Origin: Variovorax atrisoli 110B | GTDB taxonomy: Bacteria; Pseudomonadota; Gammaproteobacteria; Burkholderiales; Burkholderiaceae_C | DNA: 64,000 bases | NCBI RefSeq assembly: GCF_000382045.1 | Contig: NZ_KB907450.1 | Location: forward strand, 944,204-1,008,203 | Reading direction: 5' to 3' | Shown: one piece after another, positions 1-10,278 of the stretch | How positions within the stretch are numbered: position 1 is the stretch's first letter | How the letters are laid out: every line of letters begins with the position of its first letter | The notes under the pieces: generated by a model | What the model was told of the DNA's origin: nothing | What the model saw: the letters and a program-made list of their open reading frames with translations, nothing else | The model's database searches: none | Translations under genes and position numbers: made by a program

Positions 1-72
1 CCGCTGCAGGTGCCCGCCGTGCTTGCCAACCCATCTGACACCCAACCTGACGGAAAGAAGAGCTCCCAGTGA
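1..72 (+). CDS. C-terminal end of an upstream protein (partial)
   Basis: The frame that begins at base 1 is open for 23 codons and ends in TGA at 70-72. That stop overlaps the GTG start of the next gene in a GTGA arrangement, which is typical of translationally coupled genes in this window. The visible residues (ending DGKKSSQ) form a polar tail with no recognisable domain. Because the next gene is a stand-alone receiver, the missing upstream part could be a sensor kinase, but that is only inference from context. Confidence 0.5.
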   Translation, partial: PLQVPAVLANPSDTQPDGKKSSQ

Positions 73-428
73 ACGTGCTCATCGTCGACGACAACCAGGC
101 CTCGGCCGACCTGCTGCAGGAGCTGCTGAGCCTGCTCGACCACACCGCGCGCTGCACCTACACGGCGCGGCAGGCGCTTGACGCGGCCGCCGCCGGAAGC
201 TTCGATGCGGCGCTGATCGACCTCAGCCTTCCCGACCTGCCGGGAACCGAAGTGGCGCGACAACTGCGCGAGAGCACCCGCGAAGGCACGCCCAGGCTGC
301 TGATCGCGATCTCGGGCTTCTCGGTGCAGGACTCCAACGGCCGCTCTGCCGAAGGGCTCTTCGACCACCATCTGCAGAAGCCGGTCGACTTCGCAAGGCT
401 CGAGCAGATCCTCGCGGCCGGCGGCTAG
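69..428 (+). CDS. single-domain response regulator (CheY-like receiver)
   Basis: This 119-residue protein is one receiver domain with no output domain. The acidic pocket is D7/D8, the predicted phosphoacceptor is D51 (in ALIDLSLPD), the switch Ser is S82 and the conserved Lys is K104 (in QKPVD). Such proteins pass phosphate to another protein, or bind a partner after being phosphorylated by a kinase. The start is GTG, overlapping the stop of the upstream frame by four bases, so its kinase may be encoded just outside the window. Nothing in the sequence says which output it controls. The family call is secure; the pathway is unknown. Confidence 0.88.
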   Translation: MNVLIVDDNQASADLLQELLSLLDHTARCTYTARQALDAAAAGSFDAALIDLSLPDLPGTEVARQLRESTREGTPRLLIAISGFSVQDSNGRSAEGLFDHHLQKPVDFARLEQILAAGG

Positions 429-432
429 GCGC

Positions 433-834
433 TCAGCCCTCGCGGCTGCGCCTTTCCTTCCTGCCCTTGCGCGGGCTGCGCATCGCCTCGTAGCGATAGA
501 CGCGAAAGCCCTCGCGCTGCATGAAGCTCACCGGCTCCCAGCCGCGCGCCAGCGCGCAGTCGGTGATCTGCGCCATCTGCACGCCGAGGTAGTCCTGCAG
601 GCTGTCGGCCACGGCGAGCTCGAACTTCCTGAGCTCGCGGTCCAGCGACTCCACCGCCGCGATGGCCGCGTCCACGCTGGTGAAGGGGCGCACGTGGGTC
701 ACGCCCTTGCTGCGCTCGGGAGTGCGCGGTTCGTCGTGGGGCTCGGCGCTGAAGTTCACGCTGGCGCCGCCCTCCATGCCGTTGAGGCCGCCGATGGCGC
801 TCATGCTGGCCATGCTGCTCATTGCTGTGTTCAT
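433..834 (-). CDS. conserved hypothetical protein, third gene of the DUF1800/DUF1501 operon
   Basis: This 133-residue protein starts at an ATG that overlaps the stop of the DUF1501 gene (ATGA), so it is probably translated together with it. The N-terminal 45 residues are Met/Ser/Gly-rich and low complexity. The middle (about 50-100) is predicted helical and the C-terminus is strongly basic (RSPRKGRKERRSREG). There is no signal peptide and no membrane segment. I do not recognise the family. The position suggests an accessory role for the two exported proteins upstream. A longer in-frame reading up to 1017 exists but would run deep inside the DUF1501 gene, so I reject it. Confidence 0.6.
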   Translation of the reverse strand: MNTAMSSMASMSAIGGLNGMEGGASVNFSAEPHDEPRTPERSKGVTHVRPFTSVDAAIAAVESLDRELRKFELAVADSLQDYLGVQMAQITDCALARGWEPVSFMQREGFRVYRYEAMRSPRKGRKERRSREG

Positions 835-2327
835 GTCATGAACCCCATGTCGCGCGGGTAGCTGATGCCGCTCGGCGCTGTGATGTTGTTGAAATTCTTC
901 AGGTTCGGCAGGATGCCGTTGAGGTCCGAATCGGGCACGCCGAACCACTTGGCCAGCGTCGCCGCGTACTGGTCGACCGAGGTGGTCGGCAGCAGCCGCC
1001 CCTGCCCGACGTGCCACTGGTCGTCGTCGGCCGAGGTGTTGCCCACGCTCACCGGCGGCGGCGTGCCGTAGAAGGCCTTGCCTTTCACCGCGCCCGGGCC
1101 CTTGCCCGAACCCTTGTCAGGGCCGGTACCGCCAATCACGAAATGATGGCTGCCCCAGCCGTGGTCGGAACCGTTGCCGTTGCTCGACAGGGTGCGGCCG
1201 AAGTCCGAGGCGGTGAAGGCCACGACCTTGTCGGCGATCTGGAGGGCTTCCATCTGCGCCTGGAATGCGACCAGGGCGTCGGACAGGCGCTGCATCAGCG
1301 GCCCCTGCTTGGTGTCGAGGTCGTCGTGCAGGTCGTAGCCGCCCATGGAAACGAAGAACACCTGGCGCTTCACGCCCAGCGAGGCGCGCCCGCGGATGAG
1401 GCGGGCGACCATCTTGAGCTGGGCGGCCAGGTTGTTGCCGTTGGTGGGAAAGGTGACGTCCATGACATCGGACTGGATGGCGGAGGTGATCCTTCCTTCC
1501 GCCTCCACCGCGCGCAGCGTGACCTTGTTGTATTCGTTCTCCAGCGTATGGCCGCGCGCCTGTTGCGCGATCTGCTGCATGGCGGCCTTGACGGCCGAGG
1601 AGCCGTACACGCTGCCGGTTGCCGGGCTCACGCTGTTGATGCGAACCGCGCCGCCCGTGCCGACCTGGTACTGCAGCGCCTCGTCGCCCGACAGGAACAC
1701 CGCGTTGCCCGCCACCGAGATGCAGGTGAACAGCGACGCATTGCGCTGTCCGCCGAGCATCAGGTCGCCGAGGTTGCCGCCCCAGCCGATGGTCGAGCCC
1801 TCGGGCGACGACGACTGCCAGATCGACTGCTGGTCGTTGTGCGAGAAGAGCTTGGGCGGAATCGGGAAATCCCGGCGGTTCGTGCTGTTGAACTGCGCGC
1901 GCGTGAGCGGCTTGATGAGCGGGCCGACGTTGAGCTGCACGGCCATCTTGCCTTGGTCGAAGAGCGTGGCAAGGCCGCCCATCGTCGGGTTCAGCGCGTA
2001 CTTGCGGCCGCTGCCGAGCGCCACGTCGGGTTTGAGTTCGGTGGCTGCGAGGCCCGCGTACGGCAGCGCGATGCCGCCGCGGATGGTGCTGTACTTGTTG
2101 TAGCTGTCGGTGTCGAAGTTGACGAGCGTGTTGGCGTAGTCGTTGCCGCCGAAGAGGAAGACGCAGACCAGCGCCTTGTAGTCGTCGCCCGGTGCGGCCT
2201 GGGCCGCGGCCTCGCCCATGGCGGCGAGGTTGAGCGCGAAAGGCAGCGCGGTGCCGGCCATCGCGAGTTGGCCCGAGCGGCGCAGGAACGCGCGGCGCGT
2301 GTGGCGGGCGGGATCGATCAGGTGCAT
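831..2327 (-). CDS. DUF1501 domain protein with Tat signal
   Basis: This 498-residue protein has a twin-arginine signal near the N-terminus (TRRAFLRR, residues 10-17) followed by a hydrophobic stretch and an Ala-rich cleavage region near residue 41. It therefore should be folded and exported by the Tat system. The body matches the DUF1501 family, related to sulfatase/alkaline phosphatase-like folds; motifs such as FLFGGNDYANT and DFGRTLSSNG with a downstream DHGWG are characteristic. DUF1501 genes almost always sit beside DUF1800 genes, as here, 25 bases downstream. The pair's biochemical role is not established. The family call is firm and the function unknown. Confidence 0.9.
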   Translation of the reverse strand: MHLIDPARHTRRAFLRRSGQLAMAGTALPFALNLAAMGEAAAQAAPGDDYKALVCVFLFGGNDYANTLVNFDTDSYNKYSTIRGGIALPYAGLAATELKPDVALGSGRKYALNPTMGGLATLFDQGKMAVQLNVGPLIKPLTRAQFNSTNRRDFPIPPKLFSHNDQQSIWQSSSPEGSTIGWGGNLGDLMLGGQRNASLFTCISVAGNAVFLSGDEALQYQVGTGGAVRINSVSPATGSVYGSSAVKAAMQQIAQQARGHTLENEYNKVTLRAVEAEGRITSAIQSDVMDVTFPTNGNNLAAQLKMVARLIRGRASLGVKRQVFFVSMGGYDLHDDLDTKQGPLMQRLSDALVAFQAQMEALQIADKVVAFTASDFGRTLSSNGNGSDHGWGSHHFVIGGTGPDKGSGKGPGAVKGKAFYGTPPPVSVGNTSADDDQWHVGQGRLLPTTSVDQYAATLAKWFGVPDSDLNGILPNLKNFNNITAPSGISYPRDMGFMT

Positions 2328-2352
2328 GTTCGGTTCGCTCCGGCTTCTGTCT

Positions 2353-4197
2353 TCATTTCTGCACGAGGTATTCGGGCGAGCCCATCACCAGCAGCACGCC
2401 GGCGCAGATGAGGTCTAGCCTGCGGGCGTCGGTGGTGGGGTTCGCCAGCGGCGCCTTGCTCAGCGCGTCGGTGATCAGCGCGACCGTGGCGGCCGAGAGC
2501 TGGTTGCCGGTGAGCAGCAGGTTGAGCCGGCGCACCAGCGCGGCGGGATCGTTCACCAGCGCCTTCTCGGCCGTATAGGTGGCGATCACGTCCTTGTTGT
2601 CGAAGCCGTTCTGCAGCTTGCCTTGCAGGAAGTTGAGATAGCCGCCCACGCTGGTCTCGTTGACCAGCTGGAACTCGGGCGCGACCATCTTGTTGCTGGC
2701 GATCGCGGTCGAGGGCGGCACGTAGCCCGGCCGGAAGAAGTTGAAGACCGAGGGCGAGCGCAGCGGGCACTGGCCCAGGCTCGAGCTCGGATCGAAGGTA
2801 TTGCCGATGTTCCAGTTGTCCGATGCCGAGCCGATGCCGAAGGTGCGGCCCCATTGCACGAACCGCAGCATGGGCTCGCGCAGGTGGCCGAAGTTCGGAT
2901 CGGAAAGGCCAGCGGGGCCGCGCGCCTCGTCGTCGATCAGAACGGCGGCGAACACGCTCTTCATGTCGCCGCGCACGCCCGCGCCGTTGTTCGCGAAGAT
3001 GTCGGCCACGCGCTTCACATAGGCTGGGCTCGGGTTGCTGGTGACCAGCCGCTGGATCAGCTGCCGGCCGATGAAGGGCCCGACGTTCGGATGGTTGAAG
3101 AGCGTGTCGAGCGCGATCTTCAGCGCCGCCGGGCCGGCCGTTCCTGCGGGCACGGTCGCGCCCAGGAAGCGAGCCTCCAGCATCGAGTGGTTGGCGGCCG
3201 TGAAGGCCATGGGACGCGTGGTCCACGCGTTGGTCTCGATGGTGTAGCTGGCCCCCGGAGGAGTGAAGCCGTTGCGCTCGGACGAGCGGATGTCGAGGTC
3301 GTAGCCGGTGAACACGCGCGCGAGGTTGGTCACGTCGTTCTGCACGTAGGTCTCGATCGGCTGGCCATCGGCGCCGGTCTTCACGGTGCCGTCTGCTTCG
3401 AGCTGGTAGAGGCCGATGGTCATGAGCTGCATGACCTCGCGCGCGTAGTTCTCGTCAGGCTGGCGGCCGGAAGCGTCTTCCTTCCTGTTGCCGCGGGTGT
3501 TGAGATAGAAGCCCATCGCGGGATTCAGCGTCACGTCTTCCAGCAGCTGGCGGAAGTTGGCGGTGACGCCGTTGGCGAGCATGTCCCAGTACTGGGCCAT
3601 CATGGCCGTGGGCCAGCTCGATCCGATCTCGGTGCCCGAGACCACGAAGATCTCGCTGAGCGCCAGCGCCATGCGCTTGCGCACCGGATCCGCCGCCGTC
3701 ATGAGCTGGCGCCAGATCATGGCATCGGTTTCTACCTTGCCATACGTCTTGCTGTTGACCCACTCCCAGGCCGACGGCTGGCGCGGCGCGGCGAGCTGTT
3801 CGCTGAGCCACGGCAGGTAGCCCTTGGCGCGCACGGCGGCGATCTCGTCCTCGGAAGCGGAGAACTGGGCCTGGAGCAGGAAGCGCGCGGCCTCCGCGTC
3901 GGACTGGGCCTGGGTGTAGTGATAGGGGCCGGTATCGGGCGTGGGGGTGGCCGGGTTGGAGCCGGGTGCGACGCCACCGCCGCCGATGGGAAAGCCGAAG
4001 CCGCCGGCCCCGCCGCCCCCTCCTCCACCCCCGCCGCCGCAGGCGGCCAGCGCCGATGCGATCGAGAACGCAGCCGCTGCCTTCAGTGGGCGGGAGCCGT
4101 GAGGCGCCGCTGCGTCTTCCCGGGCGTTTGCCGTCTGCGCGACGTACACCACCTCGTCGGCCGGTGTTGCGGGCCCGGCCTCCAGCTGTTCCAACAT
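2353..4197 (-). CDS. DUF1800 domain protein, putative lipoprotein
   Basis: The protein has 614 residues from the ATG at 4197, chosen because AGGAG lies about 9 bases upstream; a start at 4254 has no such site. A hydrophobic segment at residues 38-52 ends in a lipobox-like L-A-A-C (C53), followed by ten glycines and a Gly/Pro linker, so it may be a lipoprotein with a long linker. The unusually long N-terminal region before the hydrophobic segment makes this less certain. DUF1800 covers about residue 85 to the end and includes DENYAREVMQLMTIGLY, a hallmark stretch. It is first in an operon with DUF1501 and a small protein. The function of the family is unknown. Confidence 0.88.
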   Translation of the reverse strand: MLEQLEAGPATPADEVVYVAQTANAREDAAAPHGSRPLKAAAAFSIASALAACGGGGGGGGGGAGGFGFPIGGGGVAPGSNPATPTPDTGPYHYTQAQSDAEAARFLLQAQFSASEDEIAAVRAKGYLPWLSEQLAAPRQPSAWEWVNSKTYGKVETDAMIWRQLMTAADPVRKRMALALSEIFVVSGTEIGSSWPTAMMAQYWDMLANGVTANFRQLLEDVTLNPAMGFYLNTRGNRKEDASGRQPDENYAREVMQLMTIGLYQLEADGTVKTGADGQPIETYVQNDVTNLARVFTGYDLDIRSSERNGFTPPGASYTIETNAWTTRPMAFTAANHSMLEARFLGATVPAGTAGPAALKIALDTLFNHPNVGPFIGRQLIQRLVTSNPSPAYVKRVADIFANNGAGVRGDMKSVFAAVLIDDEARGPAGLSDPNFGHLREPMLRFVQWGRTFGIGSASDNWNIGNTFDPSSSLGQCPLRSPSVFNFFRPGYVPPSTAIASNKMVAPEFQLVNETSVGGYLNFLQGKLQNGFDNKDVIATYTAEKALVNDPAALVRRLNLLLTGNQLSAATVALITDALSKAPLANPTTDARRLDLICAGVLLVMGSPEYLVQK

Positions 4198-4321
4198 GAT
4201 CCTCGCTCCTGTGGCGCATCGGCGCCTGTCGGAGCGATCAAAGGCAAGCGGCATGCCCTGCGCAAAAACGGCAGGACAGGTGTCCAGGAGCGGTCAGGTC
4301 GCCACAAAAATGTGTAGCAAT

Positions 4322-4337
4322 GTGACTTTTTAGTCAC
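4322..4337. promoter_or_regulatory. short inverted repeat upstream of the DUF1800 gene
   Basis: GTGACT and AGTCAC are separated by four T's, in an AT-rich stretch about 125 bases before the DUF1800 start. It could be an operator. It is too short, and lacks a following U-tract, to be called a terminator. Confidence 0.3.
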
Positions 4338-4352
4338 TCCTTGAAACAAAAT

Positions 4353-4374
4353 TGGCATGCCAGAGGGCATGCCA
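4353..4374 (-). terminator. candidate terminator of the Pro/Tyr-rich protein gene
   Basis: Perfect 9-base arms TGGCATGCC and GGCATGCCA enclose AGAG. Read on the minus strand, the hairpin is followed by AATTTTG and lies 31 bases beyond the stop codon at 4406. The T-tract is short, so this is a moderate-confidence terminator; each arm also contains the palindrome GGCATGCC. Confidence 0.5.
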
Positions 4375-4405
4375 GCGCTTCAGAAAGGATTCAGCAGGAG
4401 GCGCT

Positions 4406-4756
4406 TCAGTCGCGCTCGTCGTCCCAGCCGTTCGGCGGGCGGTAGGGATAGCCGGGCCCGTAGTAGATGCGTCCTGGAGGCGGCGTGTAGACCGGTGCGG
4501 GGCGGTAGTACACAGGAGGCGGTGGCCGGTAGTACACCGGCGGGGGCGGTTCGTAATAGATCGGCGCCGGATAGGGGTACACCGGCGGCGGAGCGTAGTA
4601 CGGCGCCGGATAGCCGCCGACCACGTAGCCGGGGGTGCCGATCTGCACCGACCAGCTTCCGCGCGCATCGGCGGCTCCCGCCGCCAGCAGCGCACCGAAG
4701 GCGACGGCACCGATGGCCGCCAGCTTGAAAACAGAAGATTGCGATTTGAGGTTCAC
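4406..4756 (-). CDS. exported proline/tyrosine-rich repeat protein
   Basis: This 116-residue protein begins with a clear Sec signal peptide (hydrophobic residues about 11-29, Ala-rich end at AADARG). The mature part is almost entirely Pro, Tyr and Gly: PPPVY-type units recur, including two adjacent copies of PPPPVYYRP. It ends in the acidic tail WDDERD. Similar low-complexity exported proteins are common in Comamonadaceae and Burkholderia and are usually unnamed; a cell-surface or envelope role is plausible. Nothing catalytic is visible. It lies alone between two leftward units, with a hairpin after its stop. Confidence 0.7.
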   Translation of the reverse strand: MNLKSQSSVFKLAAIGAVAFGALLAAGAADARGSWSVQIGTPGYVVGGYPAPYYAPPPVYPYPAPIYYEPPPPVYYRPPPPVYYRPAPVYTPPPGRIYYGPGYPYRPPNGWDDERD

Positions 4757-4897
4757 AGTGGCTCCAGGCCTGAGGGGCGGACACGCCCGAATGGATACGC
4801 AACGCCCGATACGTGCGCGCGGTGCACCCGGTCTCGGCCAGGCATCCTAGCCAAATGTCGGCACCGCGGGCAGTGACGCTGCAGCGCAGGTCGACGC

Positions 4898-5845
4898 TCA
4901 GCGTGCGATTTCGCGGCGCGACAGCAGCACGTCGCCGCTGCTCGTGTTGAAGGCGATGGTCGGCGCGCTGAAATCGCTCAGGGGCGCGCCCAGGCCGATC
5001 TCGCCCCGGCCATGCAGCACGCACTCCTCGCGCCGCAGCGCTATCTCGGTGCTGGGCCCGTCGTTGCCGTGGAAGCGCACCCAGGTGCCGTAGGTGCTGA
5101 CGTCGATCAGAACGCAGCTGCCGTGCCGCAACTCGATGCGGGCGTGAAGCCGCGAGACGCGCGGGTCCTTCACCACGAACTGCGCGTCGTCGACGCGGCC
5201 CAAATGGATCGGGAGCTCCTCGGTGCGGAACATGGAGCGCACGTCGAGCCACGCGAGCTCGATCTGGCCGAAGGAGGAATCGGGCATCCGCAGAGGCGCG
5301 AGCGCGGCCGGCACGGTGAGGAAGGACGTCACGTCCTCCTGCCAGTCGATGCGGTGCACCACCGACATCTCGCTGCGCCCGCGGATGTTGATCAGGCCCA
5401 GGTCGCGATGCTGCACGGAGCCTTCGCGCAGCTGTGAAATCACGGCGGCCGTCACCCAGATCTGGCCGGGCCCCGCGAGGTCGCTCAATCGCGAGGCGAG
5501 GTTCACGGCATCGCCATAGCAGTCGCCCTCCACCTCCACCACCTCGCCGCTGGCCACCCCGATCTGCAGCGCCATGCGCAGGGGTGCCGGCCATGCGAGC
5601 AGCCGCTTCTGGTGATAGCGCTGCAGCTCGATGACGGCATGCGTGGCCGCCGCCCCGCTGGAGAAGATCGCGAAGACGCCGTCGCCGAGCGACTTCACCA
5701 CGCGGCCGCCATGCGCCTGGCACACGCCGCCGATCCACTGCGTCAGACGGGTCACGGTTTCCGTGGCGCGCGCGTTGCCCATCGCCTCGAAGACCCTCGT
5801 GCTTCCCGTCAAATCAGCGAACACGACTGTGGAATTGACACCCAT
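4898..5845 (-). CDS. class III adenylate/guanylate cyclase domain with C-terminal FHA domain
   Basis: From the ATG at 5845 the protein has 315 residues and starts directly with the cyclase core. VVFADLTGST carries the first metal Asp (D11) and KSLGDGVFAIF the second (D55); the domain covers about 1-170. A forkhead-associated domain follows at about 195-290, with the phosphopeptide-binding signature RVSRLHARIE and the later TYGTWV. FHA domains bind phosphothreonine, so activity or localisation may depend on a Ser/Thr kinase. There is no membrane segment. The frame stays open to a GTG at 5953 and an ATG at 5926 is possible; I prefer 5845 because related proteins begin there, although its ribosome site is poor. 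cAMP or cGMP product cannot be decided from sequence alone. Confidence 0.85.
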   Translation of the reverse strand: MGVNSTVVFADLTGSTRVFEAMGNARATETVTRLTQWIGGVCQAHGGRVVKSLGDGVFAIFSSGAAATHAVIELQRYHQKRLLAWPAPLRMALQIGVASGEVVEVEGDCYGDAVNLASRLSDLAGPGQIWVTAAVISQLREGSVQHRDLGLINIRGRSEMSVVHRIDWQEDVTSFLTVPAALAPLRMPDSSFGQIELAWLDVRSMFRTEELPIHLGRVDDAQFVVKDPRVSRLHARIELRHGSCVLIDVSTYGTWVRFHGNDGPSTEIALRREECVLHGRGEIGLGAPLSDFSAPTIAFNTSSGDVLLSRREIAR

Positions 5846-6185
5846 ACCGTTTTGATTCTCGATTTCTGTCGATCGTTGTAAATGCCCGGGCCCCTCGCAC
5901 CCCGGTCCCGCCACCTTTGCGGACATTCCATCTCCATCCGTTCCTATACGCACGAAATGGATCGATGGCTTCAGTATTCAGCAAGTGTCGGTGGCAGCGA
6001 GACGGGCATAAAAGGAGTCACGCTCAATTTGTAGTACTTTGGAAAACAAAATTCAACGGCCAGCGAAAACGATAAGTAAAGCGTGTTGTTTGCAAACAAG
6101 AAACATCGTTTCACATCTTGTGGAATGGTTAACTCAGGCTTAAGGTAGCGTCCGTTCCCGCTTTCGGCGCCACAACGCCCGTCCC
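5846..6185. other. AT-richer divergent intergenic region
   Basis: This 340-base stretch separates the cyclase-FHA gene and the small basic protein, which are transcribed away from each other. The half nearest 6185 is clearly richer in A and T than the surrounding coding DNA and probably holds both promoters. The only strong structure I see is a 14-base palindrome at 6086-6099. I see no gene here. Confidence 0.6.
6086..6099. promoter_or_regulatory. 14-base perfect palindrome, candidate operator
   Basis: TTGTTTGCAAACAA is its own reverse complement and lies about 87 bases before the ATG at 6186, inside the divergent intergenic region. It has the size and symmetry of a dimeric repressor site. 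Confidence 0.4.
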
Positions 6186-6521
6186 ATGTTCTTTCGCCGT
6201 CTTCTTCGTTTGCTGAACGTACCCGGCTCCGGATCGCACCGAGCGACGGAGAGCCAGCTGGGGCGCATCCGTACCGCGATGCTTTCGGCGCTCCAGGGCC
6301 ATGGCGGTCACTCGGTCCAGCGGGTGAGCCAGCGCGTGCGGTTTGCCGCCGACGTCGAGGCGCTGTGGTACCTGCGGCAGGACGTCATGATCGCGCTGAG
6401 CGCCATCGACGGTGAAACCGCCGCGCGCCGCCAGATGAAAGCGATCAATAGCATGTTCAAGGGCGGACTGCCTGGCTCGATGGGGCCGCGAACGCATCAG
6501 CGCTTCACCAAAAACAATTGA
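6186..6521 (+). CDS. small basic conserved hypothetical protein
   Basis: This 111-residue protein is Arg-rich at its N-terminus (FFRRLLRLL, possibly an amphipathic helix) and predicted helical throughout. It has no signal peptide, no transmembrane segment and no motif I recognise. It is a single gene with its own strong terminator immediately after the stop and its own AT-rich upstream region, which supports it being a real transcription unit. The divergent cyclase-FHA gene may share regulation with it through the palindrome at 6086-6099. Function unknown. Confidence 0.65.
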   Translation: MFFRRLLRLLNVPGSGSHRATESQLGRIRTAMLSALQGHGGHSVQRVSQRVRFAADVEALWYLRQDVMIALSAIDGETAARRQMKAINSMFKGGLPGSMGPRTHQRFTKNN

Positions 6522-6526
6522 ATCTG

Positions 6527-6555
6527 AAACGGCCCCTCGGGGCCGTTTTTATTTT
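6527..6555 (+). terminator. intrinsic terminator of the small basic protein gene
   Basis: AAACGGCCC and GGGCCGTTT pair around CTCG and are followed by TTTTATTTTT. It begins five bases after the TGA at 6521 and faces the leftward LD-carboxypeptidase gene, whose stop is at 6583. Confidence 0.9.
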
Positions 6556-6582
6556 TAACGTTTTATTCCCTTTGTGTCTCAA

Positions 6583-8880
<2,298 letters not shown>

Positions 8881-8881
8881 C

Positions 8882-9526
8882 TCAGCCGCCCTCCGCGACC
8901 GGCGCCCCGGCCGTCATGCCCAGGCGCCCCATCCATGCCGCCAGCGCCTGCTCGTCGGGCGTGCCCGCGCTGTAGACGGCATGCATCGCGGCATGCGATT
9001 CGCGGCGATGCTGATTGAGCTTGATCTTGCCTTGCAGCGCCGTCACCCGCAGCTCGAAGCCCACGATGCCGGCAAGCATCTTGAGCTGGAACTCCTCGCC
9101 GAGGTCGCGCCATTGCTGCGCGTAGGCGGGCTCGTGGTCATGGATGAGCTTCTTGAGCAGCACATCCTTTTCGGCGGGCTCCTCGATCAGCCGCGCCTCG
9201 ACGGTGCAGTGAACCGCCAGGTAGTTCCAGGTCGGCACGCGCGCGAGATCGGGGTAGACGGAAGGAGAGAGATAGGAGTGCGGCCCGAGGAAGGTGGCCA
9301 CCGCCCGAGGCCTGGCCTGCAGGTAACGCCAGTGCGGATTGGGCTTGGCGCAATGGCCCCACAGCACCAGCTCGTCGCCCGCTCGCTGCTCGGCGACCAG
9401 CGGCAGGTGCGTGACGTACGGCAGGCCGTCGTCGTCGTTCGAGATCAGGCTCGCAAAGGGATGCGAACGCATCAACTCCAGCGCGATGGCCGGGTCCTTC
9501 GCATTGAACTGCGGGGGCATGTACAT
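8882..9526 (-). CDS. PaiB-like FMN-binding protein
   Basis: From the ATG at 9526 the protein has 214 residues and opens with MYMPPQF, the usual beginning of the PaiB/FMN-binding negative regulator family. GAGGAAAT lies upstream at good spacing, whereas the frame's upstream extension to 9565 lacks one. The family has a split-barrel flavin-binding fold; PaiB in Bacillus is a negative transcriptional regulator, but many members are uncharacterised flavoproteins. Recognisable segments are THLPL, GPHSYLSPS and VPTWNY. It lies between an exported ankyrin protein and a small membrane protein in a leftward operon. Whether it regulates genes or acts as an enzyme here is unknown. Confidence 0.85.
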   Translation of the reverse strand: MYMPPQFNAKDPAIALELMRSHPFASLISNDDDGLPYVTHLPLVAEQRAGDELVLWGHCAKPNPHWRYLQARPRAVATFLGPHSYLSPSVYPDLARVPTWNYLAVHCTVEARLIEEPAEKDVLLKKLIHDHEPAYAQQWRDLGEEFQLKMLAGIVGFELRVTALQGKIKLNQHRRESHAAMHAVYSAGTPDEQALAAWMGRLGMTAGAPVAEGG

Positions 9527-9579
9527 GGGGCGATTTCCTCCTGGCGCCTCGTGGCGAGGCCCCATTCTCCCCGAGCTGC

Positions 9580-10278
9580 CTACTTTGCGCGCGGTGTCTC
9601 CAGCAGCTTGGCCATCGCGGTGTAGCCGCGCGCCTCCGCCAGCTGCAGCGGCGTGTTGCCCTGGCGGTCGGTGAGCTTGAGGTCGGCGCCTGCCTCGACC
9701 AATGCGGCCAGCGTGCGCTGGTGGCGCGGGCCGCCGTCACCGAGCACGATGGATTCGATCACCGCCGTCCAGTGCAGGTTGTTGACGTGGTCCAGCGGGG
9801 CGCCCGCGGCGATGAGCCTGCGCACCACCTCGTCGTGGCCGAGGTGCGCGGCTGCAATGAGGGCGGTGCCGTCGTAGCGGCTCGTGGTCTGCCCGGCCTT
9901 GGCGCCAAGCGAGAGCAGCACCGAGAGCGTGGCCGCATCGTCGGCCACGGCGGCGATGGTGACGGCGTCGTAGCGGTCGTCCTCCAGCAGGTCAAGGTCG
10001 GCGCCGGCCTTGGCCAGCAGCCTGATCGCCTCGCGCTGCCGGGCGAAGGTGGCGACGTGCAGCAGCGTGCGCCCGCGCGAATCGCGCGCATCGAGGTTCG
10101 CACCCGAGGCGATCAGCGACTTCAGCTTCTGCAGGTCGCCGTGCCAGGCGGCCTGGTGCAGCCCCTCGAAAGCCAGCACCTCGGCAGCCAGCGGCGGCAC
10201 CTGGGCAGGCGCACCGGCCGGCACGCCCAGCCCGAGCGCAACCGCCAGCAGGCCCGGCCAGATACCGCGCGCGGTCAT
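9580..10278 (-). CDS. exported ankyrin repeat protein
   Basis: The protein has 232 residues starting at an ATG that overlaps the stop of the HbpS-like gene (TGATG). A Sec signal peptide covers about residues 1-26 (ending APAQ). Five or six ankyrin repeats follow, recognisable by GRTLLHVAT, GTALIAAAHLGH and GNTPLQLAEARGY, each with the usual A-G-A-D/P-L turns. Ankyrin repeats bind proteins, so this is probably a periplasmic binding or adaptor protein. In other bacteria a periplasmic ankyrin protein accompanies catalase and protects against peroxide. Its immediate partner here is an exported HbpS/GlcG-type protein. Confidence 0.87.
   Translation of the reverse strand: MTARGIWPGLLAVALGLGVPAGAPAQVPPLAAEVLAFEGLHQAAWHGDLQKLKSLIASGANLDARDSRGRTLLHVATFARQREAIRLLAKAGADLDLLEDDRYDAVTIAAVADDAATLSVLLSLGAKAGQTTSRYDGTALIAAAHLGHDEVVRRLIAAGAPLDHVNNLHWTAVIESIVLGDGGPRHQRTLAALVEAGADLKLTDRQGNTPLQLAEARGYTAMAKLLETPRAK

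Noticed and set aside
822..2411. Long plus-strand reading frame opposite the DUF1501 gene.
   Set aside because: It lies opposite a clear family protein, reads as Arg/Ala/His-rich low-complexity sequence and has no ribosome site. High GC produces such frames.
3995..4045. Poly-Gly tract of the DUF1800 protein as a phase-variable repeat.
   Set aside because: The glycine codons are mixed and there is no long homopolymer or uniform unit, so slippage is unlikely.
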